From Armatimonadota bacterium (GTDB lineage Bacteria > Armatimonadota > UBA5829 > JAUSEB01), in NCBI GenBank assembly GCA_030649165.1, contig JAUSGG010000102.1, forward strand, positions 17,299-81,298: a stretch of DNA of 64,000 bases, in the 5' to 3' direction. The notes under the pieces are model-generated. The model had not been told where the DNA came from, did not search any database, and saw only the letters and a list, made by a program, of their open reading frames with translations. Positions 26,085 through 33,490 of the stretch are shown one piece after another. The position numbers and the translations under genes were made by a program. Numbering within the stretch: the stretch's first letter is position 1; every line of letters starts with the position of its first letter.

Positions 26085-28124
26085 ATGCTTCAGAGCCGGG
26101 TTGACATCTCCCATCTGCGCGTACCAGTCTACCGCCTGAACACCGTCATCCTCGGCGCGGGGGCCGCCGGCATGAACTGCGCTGTGCACCTTTACGAATT
26201 CATGAAGGCTAAGGGGGTTGACGTTCCCGAGGACCTGATCGCGGTCGTGACCGGCGGGGTTGCGCTCGGCGCTTCGCGCATGAGCGGTTCGGACAAGCAG
26301 ACTTACTACAAGATGGGGACGAGCCCCACCGTCGCCGACTCCGCGATGGATTTCGCCGAAACCCTCACCGCGTTCGGCTGCACGCACGGCGACGCCGCCC
26401 TGGCCGAAGCCGAGTCTTCGCTTCGTGAGTTCTTCCACCTGGTGCAGGCCGGAGTGCCCTTCCCCCACGATCCCGAGGGCGCATACATCGGCTACAGGAC
26501 CGACCACGACCCCTACGAGCGCGCTACGTCCGCGGGGCCGAAGACCTCTCGCTTCATGAGCGAATGCCTGCAGGCCCAGTCGGACAGATATGGCATAACT
26601 ATCTTCGACAAACACGAAGCAGCGCATCTTCTGACGCGCGGCGAAGGAGATGACCGCCGCATCGTGGGACTCGTGACCCTGGACAAGAATCGAGTCCACG
26701 AGCCTTCATTTGGTCTGACCGTCTTCCTGTGCCGAAACCTGGTCCTGGCCGGCGGCGGGCCCGGCGAGCTGTACGAAGTCAGCGTATATCCGCGCGGCCA
26801 GACGGGCATTCATGGCCTCGCCCTGGCCGCGGGGCTTGCGGCGCACAACCTGACGGAATCGCAATTCGGGCTTGCGTCCACCAAGTTCCGATGGAACGTA
26901 TCAGGCACGTATATGCAGGTGGCGCCGAGGGTGTTCTCGACGGACGCCGAAGGCAACGCGCGGGATTTCCTTGCGTCATATTTCCCGAGTACGTGCGAGA
27001 TGGCGACGAACATCTTCCTCAAAGGCTATCAATGGCCGTTCGACCCGCAGCGTATCCTCGATCAGCAGTCTTCGCTGATCGACGTTCTCGTCCACTATGA
27101 AACGCAGGTCCTTGGCCGTCGCGTCTTCCTGGACTTCACGAAGAACCCGGTCGGAGCAGAGCCATTCCGTCTGGAAGACCTCGACCCCGAAGCGTTTTCT
27201 TATCTCGAAAGAAACCACGCGCTGCAGGCGACGCCGATCGAGCGGCTGGAGATGATGAACCCCCTGGCGATCGACATTTACGCCGAAAACGGCATCGACA
27301 TCCGCACCGAACCGCTGGAGATCGCCGTCTGCGCGCAGCACAACAACGGCGGTTTCGTGGTGGACAAATGGTGGCAGTCGAACCTGCCGGGCGTTTTCGT
27401 CATCGGAGAAATGGCCGGCACTCACGGGGTGAAACGGCCAGGCGGATCTGCTCTCAACGCCGGGCAGGCCGGTGGTTTGCGCGCCGCGGAATATATAGCG
27501 AACGTGGGCGGGTCAGACCTAGCCCCGCCGTCGCTTCTCGGAGAAGATCAGCGGGCGCAATTGGCTGGCCTGTTCAGAAGACTAGCGGCAATGACGACCA
27601 ACTCAGGCGGAACCCGGTCTCCACAGGATGCTATCGCCGGCATACAACGTCGCATGACTCGACATGGCGGTCATATACGGCGGCTTGCGTCAGCGGAGAA
27701 GGCCCTTGCGGAGGCGCGCTTGCTCTACCGAGAGATACTCACCGACGGCCTGCGCGTCAACAGCGCCCACGATCTGCTCGATGCGCTGCGCGCGCGGCAT
27801 TTGGCCCTCGCGAGCGTCGCATTTCTCGAATCGATTGTGGAGTACCTGCGGAGCGGAGGCGGCAGCAGAGGTTCGTTCATGGTATTGCGCGACGACGGAG
27901 ACGAGATCCACCCGACCCTCATCGACCCCGATACGAACGAGCCCTACCGCTTCGTGCCGGAAAACGAGGAACTGCGAGAGACAATCGCGGAGATCGTTCT
28001 GACGGACGCGGAAACTGCCTCATTTTCGATACGGCGCGCGCCGGTCCGCCCGATCCCCCGGCGCGACGACCCCTTCGAGTTGGCATGGACCGTTTACCGG
28101 AATGGGGAAGTGTTCCGAAGATAG
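26085..28124 (+). CDS. FAD-dependent fumarate reductase/succinate dehydrogenase-like flavoprotein
   Basis: A 679-residue flavoprotein. The N-terminal dinucleotide site is VILGAGAAGMNCAVHLYEF. The FAD-contacting C-terminal signature is GTHGVKRPGGSALNAGQAGG with LRAAEYI. A QHNNGGFVVDKWW region matches the substrate loop of this superfamily, and a helical C-terminal domain follows. The ATG at 26085 has AAGGATTG just upstream; the in-frame TTG three bases earlier is less likely. It is the last gene of the redox operon. With an OYE/GltD fusion and an SDR before it, the set looks like a reductive or dehydrogenating pathway for an organic acid or cyclic enone; this is inference. Confidence 0.88.
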   Translation: MLQSRVDISHLRVPVYRLNTVILGAGAAGMNCAVHLYEFMKAKGVDVPEDLIAVVTGGVALGASRMSGSDKQTYYKMGTSPTVADSAMDFAETLTAFGCTHGDAALAEAESSLREFFHLVQAGVPFPHDPEGAYIGYRTDHDPYERATSAGPKTSRFMSECLQAQSDRYGITIFDKHEAAHLLTRGEGDDRRIVGLVTLDKNRVHEPSFGLTVFLCRNLVLAGGGPGELYEVSVYPRGQTGIHGLALAAGLAAHNLTESQFGLASTKFRWNVSGTYMQVAPRVFSTDAEGNARDFLASYFPSTCEMATNIFLKGYQWPFDPQRILDQQSSLIDVLVHYETQVLGRRVFLDFTKNPVGAEPFRLEDLDPEAFSYLERNHALQATPIERLEMMNPLAIDIYAENGIDIRTEPLEIAVCAQHNNGGFVVDKWWQSNLPGVFVIGEMAGTHGVKRPGGSALNAGQAGGLRAAEYIANVGGSDLAPPSLLGEDQRAQLAGLFRRLAAMTTNSGGTRSPQDAIAGIQRRMTRHGGHIRRLASAEKALAEARLLYREILTDGLRVNSAHDLLDALRARHLALASVAFLESIVEYLRSGGGSRGSFMVLRDDGDEIHPTLIDPDTNEPYRFVPENEELRETIAEIVLTDAETASFSIRRAPVRPIPRRDDPFELAWTVYRNGEVFRR

Positions 28125-28165
28125 CGGTTGTTGGTTGAAGATTGCTGATAACTGACCACTGAAAG

Positions 28166-28215
28166 CTCTATCCGCGTTCATCAGCGTCCATCTGTGTTCA
28201 TCCGCGTTCAAAATC
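28166..28215. repeat. CATCTGTGTTCATCCGCG-type dispersed repeat
   Basis: Three alternating segments of the type TCCGCGTTCATCAGCGTCCA and TCTGTGTTCATCCGCGTTCA. It lies between the convergent ends of the FAD protein and histidine kinase genes and is related to the copies at 21114 and 26038. Confidence 0.65.
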
Positions 28216-28219
28216 GAAC

Positions 28220-30013
28220 CTACCTCGGCAGCGAGATCGTGAACACGCTGCCCTTGCCCGGCTCGCTTTCGACCGAGAGGGAGCCTCCGTGCAGTTCTAC
28301 CAAGTGCTTCGCTATCGACAATCCCAGACCTGTTCCGCCCGTTTCGCGCGACCTGGCTTTGTCCACCCGGTAGAACCTCTCGAAAATGCGCTCGCGGTCG
28401 GCCTTCGATATGCCGATTCCCGTGTCCGCCACAGAGATCAGCGCCGGCCCTTCGCTCTTCTGCGCGGAAATGGTCACCTTGCCGCCGGTGTCCGTGTAGT
28501 TGATGCCGTTCTGCACGAGATTGACCACCACTTGGCAGATCGCGTCGGGGTCGACCTCCAGCTCCAAATCCTCGTCAACACTCACGTCAAGCCCGATCTG
28601 TTTGCGGGCCGCGTCCGCCGCGCAGGCGTTCACCGCCCTCTCTACCAGCTCAACGACCCGTATTCGCCGCGTGTTCAGCCCGCGCTTGCCTTCTTCGATC
28701 TCCGCAAGTTCGAGCAACTCATCCACAATCGCCGTCAGTCGCTGGACTTCTCCGACGATCTTCGTCGAGAACTCCGCGGCGGCCTCGGTGTTGTCCTCAA
28801 ACCGAAGCGCCACCGTCTCGGCCATCGCGCGCAGTGTGGACAGCGGAGTGCGCAGTTCGTGGCTCACATTTGCCACGAAGTCACGACGGACGCGGCTGAT
28901 TCGCTTCAACTCGGTGAGGTCGTGCAACGTAAGCGCCACTCCGTCCGGACGAGCATCCGGGTCCGAAGATCCCGTGATCGGCGCGCAGTGCGCGCTCAGA
29001 AGCCTCTCTTTCGGGGACGTGACAGTGACGTCAAGACTCCCCGTCTCGCCGGAAGACAACGTTCGCGCCGCGAGCTGCGACAACTCGGTGTGGAGAAGGC
29101 CTTCCATCACGGACTTGCCGACAAGCTCGCTTTCGGCAAATCCGAAAAGCATCTCGGCCGCGGGATTGACGCTCTGTATCTGACCATGATCGTCCAGCAC
29201 GACAATGCCGTCGTCCGTCTTGCGCAGGACGGTTTCCACCTTACTTTTCTCTCTCGATAGCTGTAACACGAGATGCTCGATCCGCTCCGCCATCTCGTTC
29301 AAAGCGCCCATCAGTACGAAGACCTCGTCTTCGGGCCCTTTGCGAACCCTGAGTCGCCGTGAAAACTCTCCACCGGCTATACGCCTGGCCATAGCGGTCA
29401 TCTCGGAAATGGGAGCGACAATCTGACCGGTAACCCTCAGACTGATGAGCGCCACTAATACCAGAGTCAGGCCCATCGCCACGAGAAACACATTTCGGAT
29501 GCGGTCCAGAAGTCCCGCGAGGCCCAAAAGCGGCATTGCGACGCGCACCACGGCCCGCGGGGCAATCGCGTTCGGCACAGCCGCGGCGTCATACAGCATA
29601 GTGGTGTGCAGCGTGCGACTGGCGCGAACGCTCGTGCCAAATCCGGCCGCCAGAGCGCGCCTGATTTCCGGTCGGTTCCTGTGGTTTTCCATCAGACGGG
29701 GATCATAGTCGCTGTCGGCCAGAACAACGCCGGGCAGATTCACGATGGTTATACGGAGGTTCAACGTACGACCCAGTGTCTTCGCGAGCCGATCCAGCCG
29801 GTCCGGATCGACGCCCTTTCCCATATCGTCGGAGACTATCCGCACGAGCAGGACACTATCTGCGCGCAATTGCTTTCGTACGCTGTCGGTATAGTACTTC
29901 TCCGTCCAGTTGAGCAGATATGAGCCAATAGCGGCTATCGAAACCGCCGCGATAGCCAGATACGTCAGCGTCAGCCGCCATCGAAAACTGTTCACCCTCA
30001 ACTCAACCCTCAA
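28220..30013 (-). CDS. PhoR-like sensor histidine kinase
   Basis: A membrane sensor kinase of up to 597 residues. The order is N-terminal membrane segment (LTLTYLAIAAVSIAAIGSYL), extracytoplasmic domain about 35-165, second membrane segment (VFLVAMGLTLVLVALISL), HAMP, PAS (DDGIVVLDDHGQIQSVNPAA), HisKA with the phospho-His in FVANVSHELRTPLSTLRAM, and HATPase with N box (NLVQNGINYTD), G1 (VADTGIGIS) and G2 (GGTGLGLSIAKHLVELHGG). The layout is that of PhoR/WalK. It lies 115 bases after its likely partner regulator (30128). The start is uncertain: TTG 30013, TTG 30001 or GTG 29995, in a repetitive TTGAGGG tract. Confidence 0.93.
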   Translation of the reverse strand: MRVELRVNSFRWRLTLTYLAIAAVSIAAIGSYLLNWTEKYYTDSVRKQLRADSVLLVRIVSDDMGKGVDPDRLDRLAKTLGRTLNLRITIVNLPGVVLADSDYDPRLMENHRNRPEIRRALAAGFGTSVRASRTLHTTMLYDAAAVPNAIAPRAVVRVAMPLLGLAGLLDRIRNVFLVAMGLTLVLVALISLRVTGQIVAPISEMTAMARRIAGGEFSRRLRVRKGPEDEVFVLMGALNEMAERIEHLVLQLSREKSKVETVLRKTDDGIVVLDDHGQIQSVNPAAEMLFGFAESELVGKSVMEGLLHTELSQLAARTLSSGETGSLDVTVTSPKERLLSAHCAPITGSSDPDARPDGVALTLHDLTELKRISRVRRDFVANVSHELRTPLSTLRAMAETVALRFEDNTEAAAEFSTKIVGEVQRLTAIVDELLELAEIEEGKRGLNTRRIRVVELVERAVNACAADAARKQIGLDVSVDEDLELEVDPDAICQVVVNLVQNGINYTDTGGKVTISAQKSEGPALISVADTGIGISKADRERIFERFYRVDKARSRETGGTGLGLSIAKHLVELHGGSLSVESEPGKGSVFTISLPR

Positions 30014-30025
30014 TCCGCCAAGCGA

Positions 30026-30105
30026 GACCTCCCCCTAACCCCCTAACCCCCTCCTAAGAGGAGGGGGGACTCCCTCTCCTTTTAGGAGAGGGCTGGGGTG
30101 AGGTT
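30026..30105. repeat. Dispersed palindromic repeat, double-hairpin form
   Basis: GACCTCCCCCTAACCCC, CCCCTCCTAAGAGGAGGGG and CCCTCTCCTTTTAGGAGAGGG-like stems, ending GGGGTGAGGTT. It fills the gap between the response regulator and the kinase. Confidence 0.75.
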
Positions 30106-30127
30106 CCCCTCGACTCGCTCGACTCCC

Positions 30128-30811
30128 TCACTCTCGACCCTGAAACTTATACCCCGCCCCTCTTATCGTAACGATCCGCTCCGGCTTGCCCGGATCCTTC
30201 TCGATCTTCTCCCGCAGCCGCCGTACGTGGACATCCACCGTGTTCTGATCGATGTACTCGTCCTCTCCCCATACACGCTGAAGGAGCTTTTCGCGCGACA
30301 TCGGCTTGCCTTTGTTTTCCATCAGGGCAGCCAGGAGACCGAACTCGCGGGGACGAAGATCGACGGGCGAACCGTCAATCATTACCGAGTGGCGCTCGCG
30401 GTCGAGTGTGACACCGCCGGCTTCCATTACATCCTGTTTCGCCGCTCCGCCGGCGCTCCTGCGAAGAGCCGCGCGCACCCGGGCGATAAGCTCCAGCATG
30501 CCGAACGGCTTTGTGACATAGTCGTCCGCGCCGACCTCCAGGCCGATAACCTTGTCCACCTCACGGCCTTTCGCGGTCAGCATGATTATTGGAACTTCGC
30601 TCGACTTGCGAATCGCCCGGCATACGGCCAGACCGTCCATGCCCGGAAGCATTATGTCGAGGATGATCAAATCGGGCCGCTCGGCGGCGGCCAAATCAAG
30701 CGCGGAGGGGCCGTCCGACGCTGTCATCGTTCGATATCCCTCCGCCTTAAGGTTAACCGCCAGCGTTTCCGCCAGTGAAGTTTCGTCTTCTACTATCAGA
30801 ACCCTTTGCAC
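30128..30811 (-). CDS. PhoB/OmpR-family response regulator
   Basis: A 227-residue transcriptional regulator. The GTG at 30811 (VQRVLIVEDETSLAE) has GGAG five bases upstream and follows the nadE stop by 26 bases; longer starts add unrelated sequence. The receiver has the acidic pair in IVEDE, phospho-Asp in LIILDIMLPGMDG, Thr/Ser in MLTAKG and Lys in DDYVTKPFG, all intact. The C-terminal winged helix has LRPREFGLLAALMENKG and the recognition region TVDVHVRRLREKIE. It is presumably phosphorylated by the downstream kinase (28220). The regulon is unknown. Confidence 0.95.
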   Translation of the reverse strand: MQRVLIVEDETSLAETLAVNLKAEGYRTMTASDGPSALDLAAAERPDLIILDIMLPGMDGLAVCRAIRKSSEVPIIMLTAKGREVDKVIGLEVGADDYVTKPFGMLELIARVRAALRRSAGGAAKQDVMEAGGVTLDRERHSVMIDGSPVDLRPREFGLLAALMENKGKPMSREKLLQRVWGEDEYIDQNTVDVHVRRLREKIEKDPGKPERIVTIRGAGYKFQGRE

Positions 30812-30837
30812 GATGGCTCCCGCCGAAATCCGCCCTC

Positions 30838-31581
30838 CTAGATATCCTGGAACACAGGGACCGGACAACGTTTGTGTTCGGTCTGCGCTATAAGGCTTTT
30901 CACCCTGGCGACCTTCTCCAGGTCCAATCCGCCGACCTTCCCCGATTCCACAGCGGCCAGAATGCTATCCAAATGATCGTAACTGAGCCCCAGTTCCTGC
31001 TCGTCGGTCTGTCCTGCCCACAGATCGGCGGTCGGAGGCTTCGCCAGGACCTCCTTTGGCATATCGAGTTCCTTCGCCAGTTTGCGAATCTGGGCCTTAT
31101 AGAGCCCCCCGATTGGCTGCAGGTCCGCGCCGCCATCTCCCCATTTTGTGAAATAGCCGACCATCATCTCGCTCTTGTTGCTGGTTCCGAGCACAAGCTT
31201 ATTGTACAGATTGCCGTAGTAGTAAAGGACCGTCATCCGCAGTCTTGGCCTGATGTTGACCAGCGCCATCCCTTCCCCATCCGGCAGTTGGCGCACCAGT
31301 TCGTCGTGCACTGAGGTAAGGTCTACCGTGACCGTGTCAATAGAGCACTTGCGCGCGACCAGCCTCGCGTCTTCGGCGGACTCGGGACTGCTGTGGCAGG
31401 GAAGTATTAGACCGAGCGCTCTGCGTCCGACTGCCATTTTTGCGAGTATCGCCGCAACGGACGAGTCGATTCCGCCGCTCATTCCGAATACAACCCCGTC
31501 AGCTCTGGCGGCGTCCACTCTGGATCGTATCCAGAGGCTTATACGCCCTGCAAGCGTGGATTCGTCGTGATTGTGTGTCAT
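30838..31581 (-). CDS. nadE: NH3-dependent NAD+ synthetase
   Basis: Amidates nicotinate adenine dinucleotide to NAD+ using ammonia. The 247-residue protein lacks a glutaminase domain. It has the PP-loop ATPase motif FGMSGGIDSSVAA, the conserved LVLGTSNKSEMMVGYFTKWGD region and GGADLQPIGGLYK, and the PPTADLWAGQTDEQELG segment that binds deamido-NAD. I chose the ATG at 31581 (MTHNHDEST) with AAGGA upstream rather than the longer frame to 31638. It is the first gene of a run with the response regulator and kinase. A 26-bp perfect palindrome lies about 50 bases upstream. Confidence 0.95.
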   Translation of the reverse strand: MTHNHDESTLAGRISLWIRSRVDAARADGVVFGMSGGIDSSVAAILAKMAVGRRALGLILPCHSSPESAEDARLVARKCSIDTVTVDLTSVHDELVRQLPDGEGMALVNIRPRLRMTVLYYYGNLYNKLVLGTSNKSEMMVGYFTKWGDGGADLQPIGGLYKAQIRKLAKELDMPKEVLAKPPTADLWAGQTDEQELGLSYDHLDSILAAVESGKVGGLDLEKVARVKSLIAQTEHKRCPVPVFQDI

Positions 31582-31629
31582 ATCCGGATCCTTCCTGTAC
31601 CGTAGGTTCCGCGCTTCTCGACGGCAGAC

Positions 31630-31655
31630 GGGCGCCAACCGTACGGTTGGCGCCC
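31630..31655. repeat. 26-bp perfect palindrome upstream of nadE
   Basis: Arms GGGCGCCAACCGT and ACGGTTGGCGCCC abut with no loop. It could form a strong hairpin in the nadE leader, or be a member of the GGGCG hairpin repeat class seen at 11437 and 59073. Confidence 0.8.
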
Positions 31656-31714
31656 ATAAGCAGTCCCCCCTACTCTCAGGGGACTAGCAGCGATAAAAAG
31701 TCGAGTAGCGCTTT

Positions 31715-31787
31715 GACCTCCCCCTTAATCCCCTCCTAACAGGAGGGGGAACTCCCTCTCCTTTTAGGAGAGGGCTGGGATGAGGTC
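31715..31787. repeat. Dispersed palindromic repeat, double-hairpin form
   Basis: GACCTCCCCCTTAATCCCC, a CCCCTCCTAACAGGAGGGG stem and a CTCTCCTTTTAGGAGAG stem ending GGGATGAGGTC. It lies between glnA (31867) and nadE and is nearly the same as the copy at 30026. Confidence 0.75.
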
Positions 31788-31866
31788 TTGATGACTGGAC
31801 GCTGTCCGGTCTCTGCTAAGGGGAGGTTTCATCACTCACTCTCAACACTCAACCCTCAACTACATT

Positions 31867-33195
31867 CTACAGTATTGGAAGGTATTTCTCCAACTCGTAT
31901 CCAGTGACCTGAATTCGGAAGTCGTCCCACTCCTGCTTCTTGATCCAGATGAAGCGCTCGAAAGCATGGTCACCCAGCGTTTCCCGGACCAGCTCGCTCT
32001 GCTCCGTCAGCGCTACGGCCTCACCCAAACTTGCCGGAAGCGACTCGATCCCGAGTTTCTTGCGCTCCGCGTCCGTCAGGTGATAGAGGTTCTGCTCCAT
32101 CGGCTCGGGAAGCTCGTAGTTGTTCTCGATTCCCTTCAACCCGGCGGCGAGCATAACGGCAAATGCGAGATATGGGTTGCAGGCGGGATCCGGGCAGCGC
32201 AGCTCCACGCGTGTCGCAAGCTCTTTGCCCGGTTTGTACATCGGCACGCGTACGAGGGCCGATCGATTGCGCTGCGACCAGGCAATGTACACCGGCGCCT
32301 CATATCCGGGCACCAGCCTCTTGTACGAGTTCACCCACTGAGCGAGAAGCGACGACATCTCCTTGGCGTGGACGAGCAGACCGGCGATGTAGCTCTTGGC
32401 CGTCTTCGACAGAGTGTACTTGTCTTTCGCGTCGAAGAATGCGTTGCTCTTACCCTTGAACAGCGACTGGTGCGTGTGCATCCCGCTTCCGTTCTCGCCA
32501 AAGATCGGCTTGGGCATAAACGTGGCGTAGACGCCGTACTTCTGGGCGATTTCCTTGACGACCAGGCGGTACGTCATCGCCGCGTCGGCCATCGTCAGCC
32601 CCTCGGCGTAGCGCAGGTCGATCTCGTGCTGGCTGGGAGCAACCTCGTGGTGACTGTACTCGACCTGGATTCCCATCTGCTTCAGTGCGAGGATGGTGTC
32701 ACGGCGCAGATCCGTGGCCGCGTCAAGCGGCGTCAGATCGAAATAACCGCCGTGGTCCAGGATATCCGTGCCGCAAGAGTTCCTGAAGTAGAAGTACTCC
32801 AACTCGGGACCGACGTAGAAGGTGTAGCCCAGCTTCTCGGCCTTCTTCAACGTCTTGCGCAGGATCTGCCTCGGGTCGCCCTCATAAGGCGAACCGTCCG
32901 GGTTCAAAATGTCGCAGAACATCTTGGCGACTGCCTTCTCCTGCGGCCGCCAGGGCAGCAGCGAGAAAGTGTTGGGATCGGGCATCGCCATCATGTCGCT
33001 TTCCTGAATGTCCTGGTAGCCGGTGATGGATGAGCCGTCAAATCCCATGCCTTCGTTGAGCGCGCCTTCCAGCTCTTCGGGCGTGATGGCGAAGCTCTTC
33101 ATCTGGCCGAGGATATCCGTGAACCACAAACGGATAAACTCGACTCCCTTGTCTTTTACTTCCTTCAGAACGTGTTCTTTTGTCATGCCTGCCAT
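31867..33195 (-). CDS. glnA: Glutamine synthetase type I, first copy
   Basis: Makes glutamine from glutamate, ammonia and ATP as a cytoplasmic dodecamer. Length is 442 aa, matching the GSI-alpha class (B. subtilis type, no adenylylation Tyr insert). Visible motifs are MGFDGSSITGYQDIQESDM, the ATP/Mg region YFDLTPLDAATDLRRDT, EVAPSQHEIDLRYA, KPIFGENGSGMHTHQSL and NPYLAFAVMLAAG. I chose the ATG at 33195, with GGGGAGGA nine bases upstream. The frame stays open to 33330 but that stretch holds structured leader RNA. A paralogue of identical length lies at 38877. The leader ends in a terminator-like hairpin, suggesting attenuation. Confidence 0.96.
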   Translation of the reverse strand: MAGMTKEHVLKEVKDKGVEFIRLWFTDILGQMKSFAITPEELEGALNEGMGFDGSSITGYQDIQESDMMAMPDPNTFSLLPWRPQEKAVAKMFCDILNPDGSPYEGDPRQILRKTLKKAEKLGYTFYVGPELEYFYFRNSCGTDILDHGGYFDLTPLDAATDLRRDTILALKQMGIQVEYSHHEVAPSQHEIDLRYAEGLTMADAAMTYRLVVKEIAQKYGVYATFMPKPIFGENGSGMHTHQSLFKGKSNAFFDAKDKYTLSKTAKSYIAGLLVHAKEMSSLLAQWVNSYKRLVPGYEAPVYIAWSQRNRSALVRVPMYKPGKELATRVELRCPDPACNPYLAFAVMLAAGLKGIENNYELPEPMEQNLYHLTDAERKKLGIESLPASLGEAVALTEQSELVRETLGDHAFERFIWIKKQEWDDFRIQVTGYELEKYLPIL

Positions 33196-33221
33196 GCGAA
33201 ATCGTCCTCCCCTGTAATGAT

Positions 33222-33263
33222 AAAAAACGCCTTCTCTCGCGGGACATGCCGCGGTTGAAGACG
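33222..33263 (-). terminator. Terminator-like hairpin in the glnA leader
   Basis: On the minus strand, CGTCTTC (33263-33257) pairs with GAAGGCG (33234-33228) including one G-U pair. An inner 5-bp stem CGCGG/CCGCG lies at 33238-33253, and six T residues follow (33227-33222). It ends 27 bases before the glnA start codon, so it is placed to act as an attenuator. Confidence 0.55.
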
Positions 33264-33271
33264 CCTTTGTC

Positions 33272-33330
33272 CGCCGAAAGTCGGCGATGACTACCAACCT
33301 TTCCACCTGTTCGGTGGACGCTGTAGTCAT
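33272..33330 (-). promoter_or_regulatory. Structured, aptamer-like leader upstream of glnA
   Basis: An outer perfect 8-bp stem ATGACTAC/GTAGTCAT (33330-33323 with 33294-33287) encloses an inner CCACC-GAACA-GGTGG hairpin (33317-33303) with asymmetric purine-rich joins (AGCGT and AAAGGTTG). A CGCCGA-CTT-TCGGCG hairpin (33286-33272) follows, then the terminator-like stem. It does not match the glnA-type glutamine riboswitch motif as I remember it, so the family is unassigned. Confidence 0.45.
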
Positions 33331-33360
33331 TCTAGGTTTAGAATGTTTCGGGAATGTTTC
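33329..33360 (-). promoter_or_regulatory. Candidate operator upstream of glnA
   Basis: Two copies of GAATGTTTC (plus strand, 33341-33349 and 33352-33360) are 11 bp apart, one helical turn. An adjoining palindrome ATTCTA-GGTT-TAGAAT lies at 33329-33344. The spacing suggests a dimeric regulator site. No clear -35/-10 pair was seen. A TAGAAT -10 within the palindrome would start transcription inside the leader stem, so the true start is unclear. Confidence 0.4.
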
Positions 33361-33490
33361 CGGCGCATTAATTCTGCGTTTCGGGGGATGGGAGTGGGAC
33401 GAGTCGGAAGGGACAGAAGAGTGCAGCGGGGGCCAATCTCGCTATCGGCCCCCGTTAATTCAAGCGGCGTATGGGTCCGGTCTCCGTTAC

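Noticed and set aside
33196..33330. 45-codon N-terminal extension of the first glnA
   Set aside because: It translates the structured leader and terminator-like hairpin; the paralogue starts at the equivalent of 33195, where a strong ribosome site exists.
33272..33330. Known glutamine riboswitch (glnA motif)
   Set aside because: Stem order and conserved loops do not match the motif as I remember it; kept as unassigned pending a covariance-model search.
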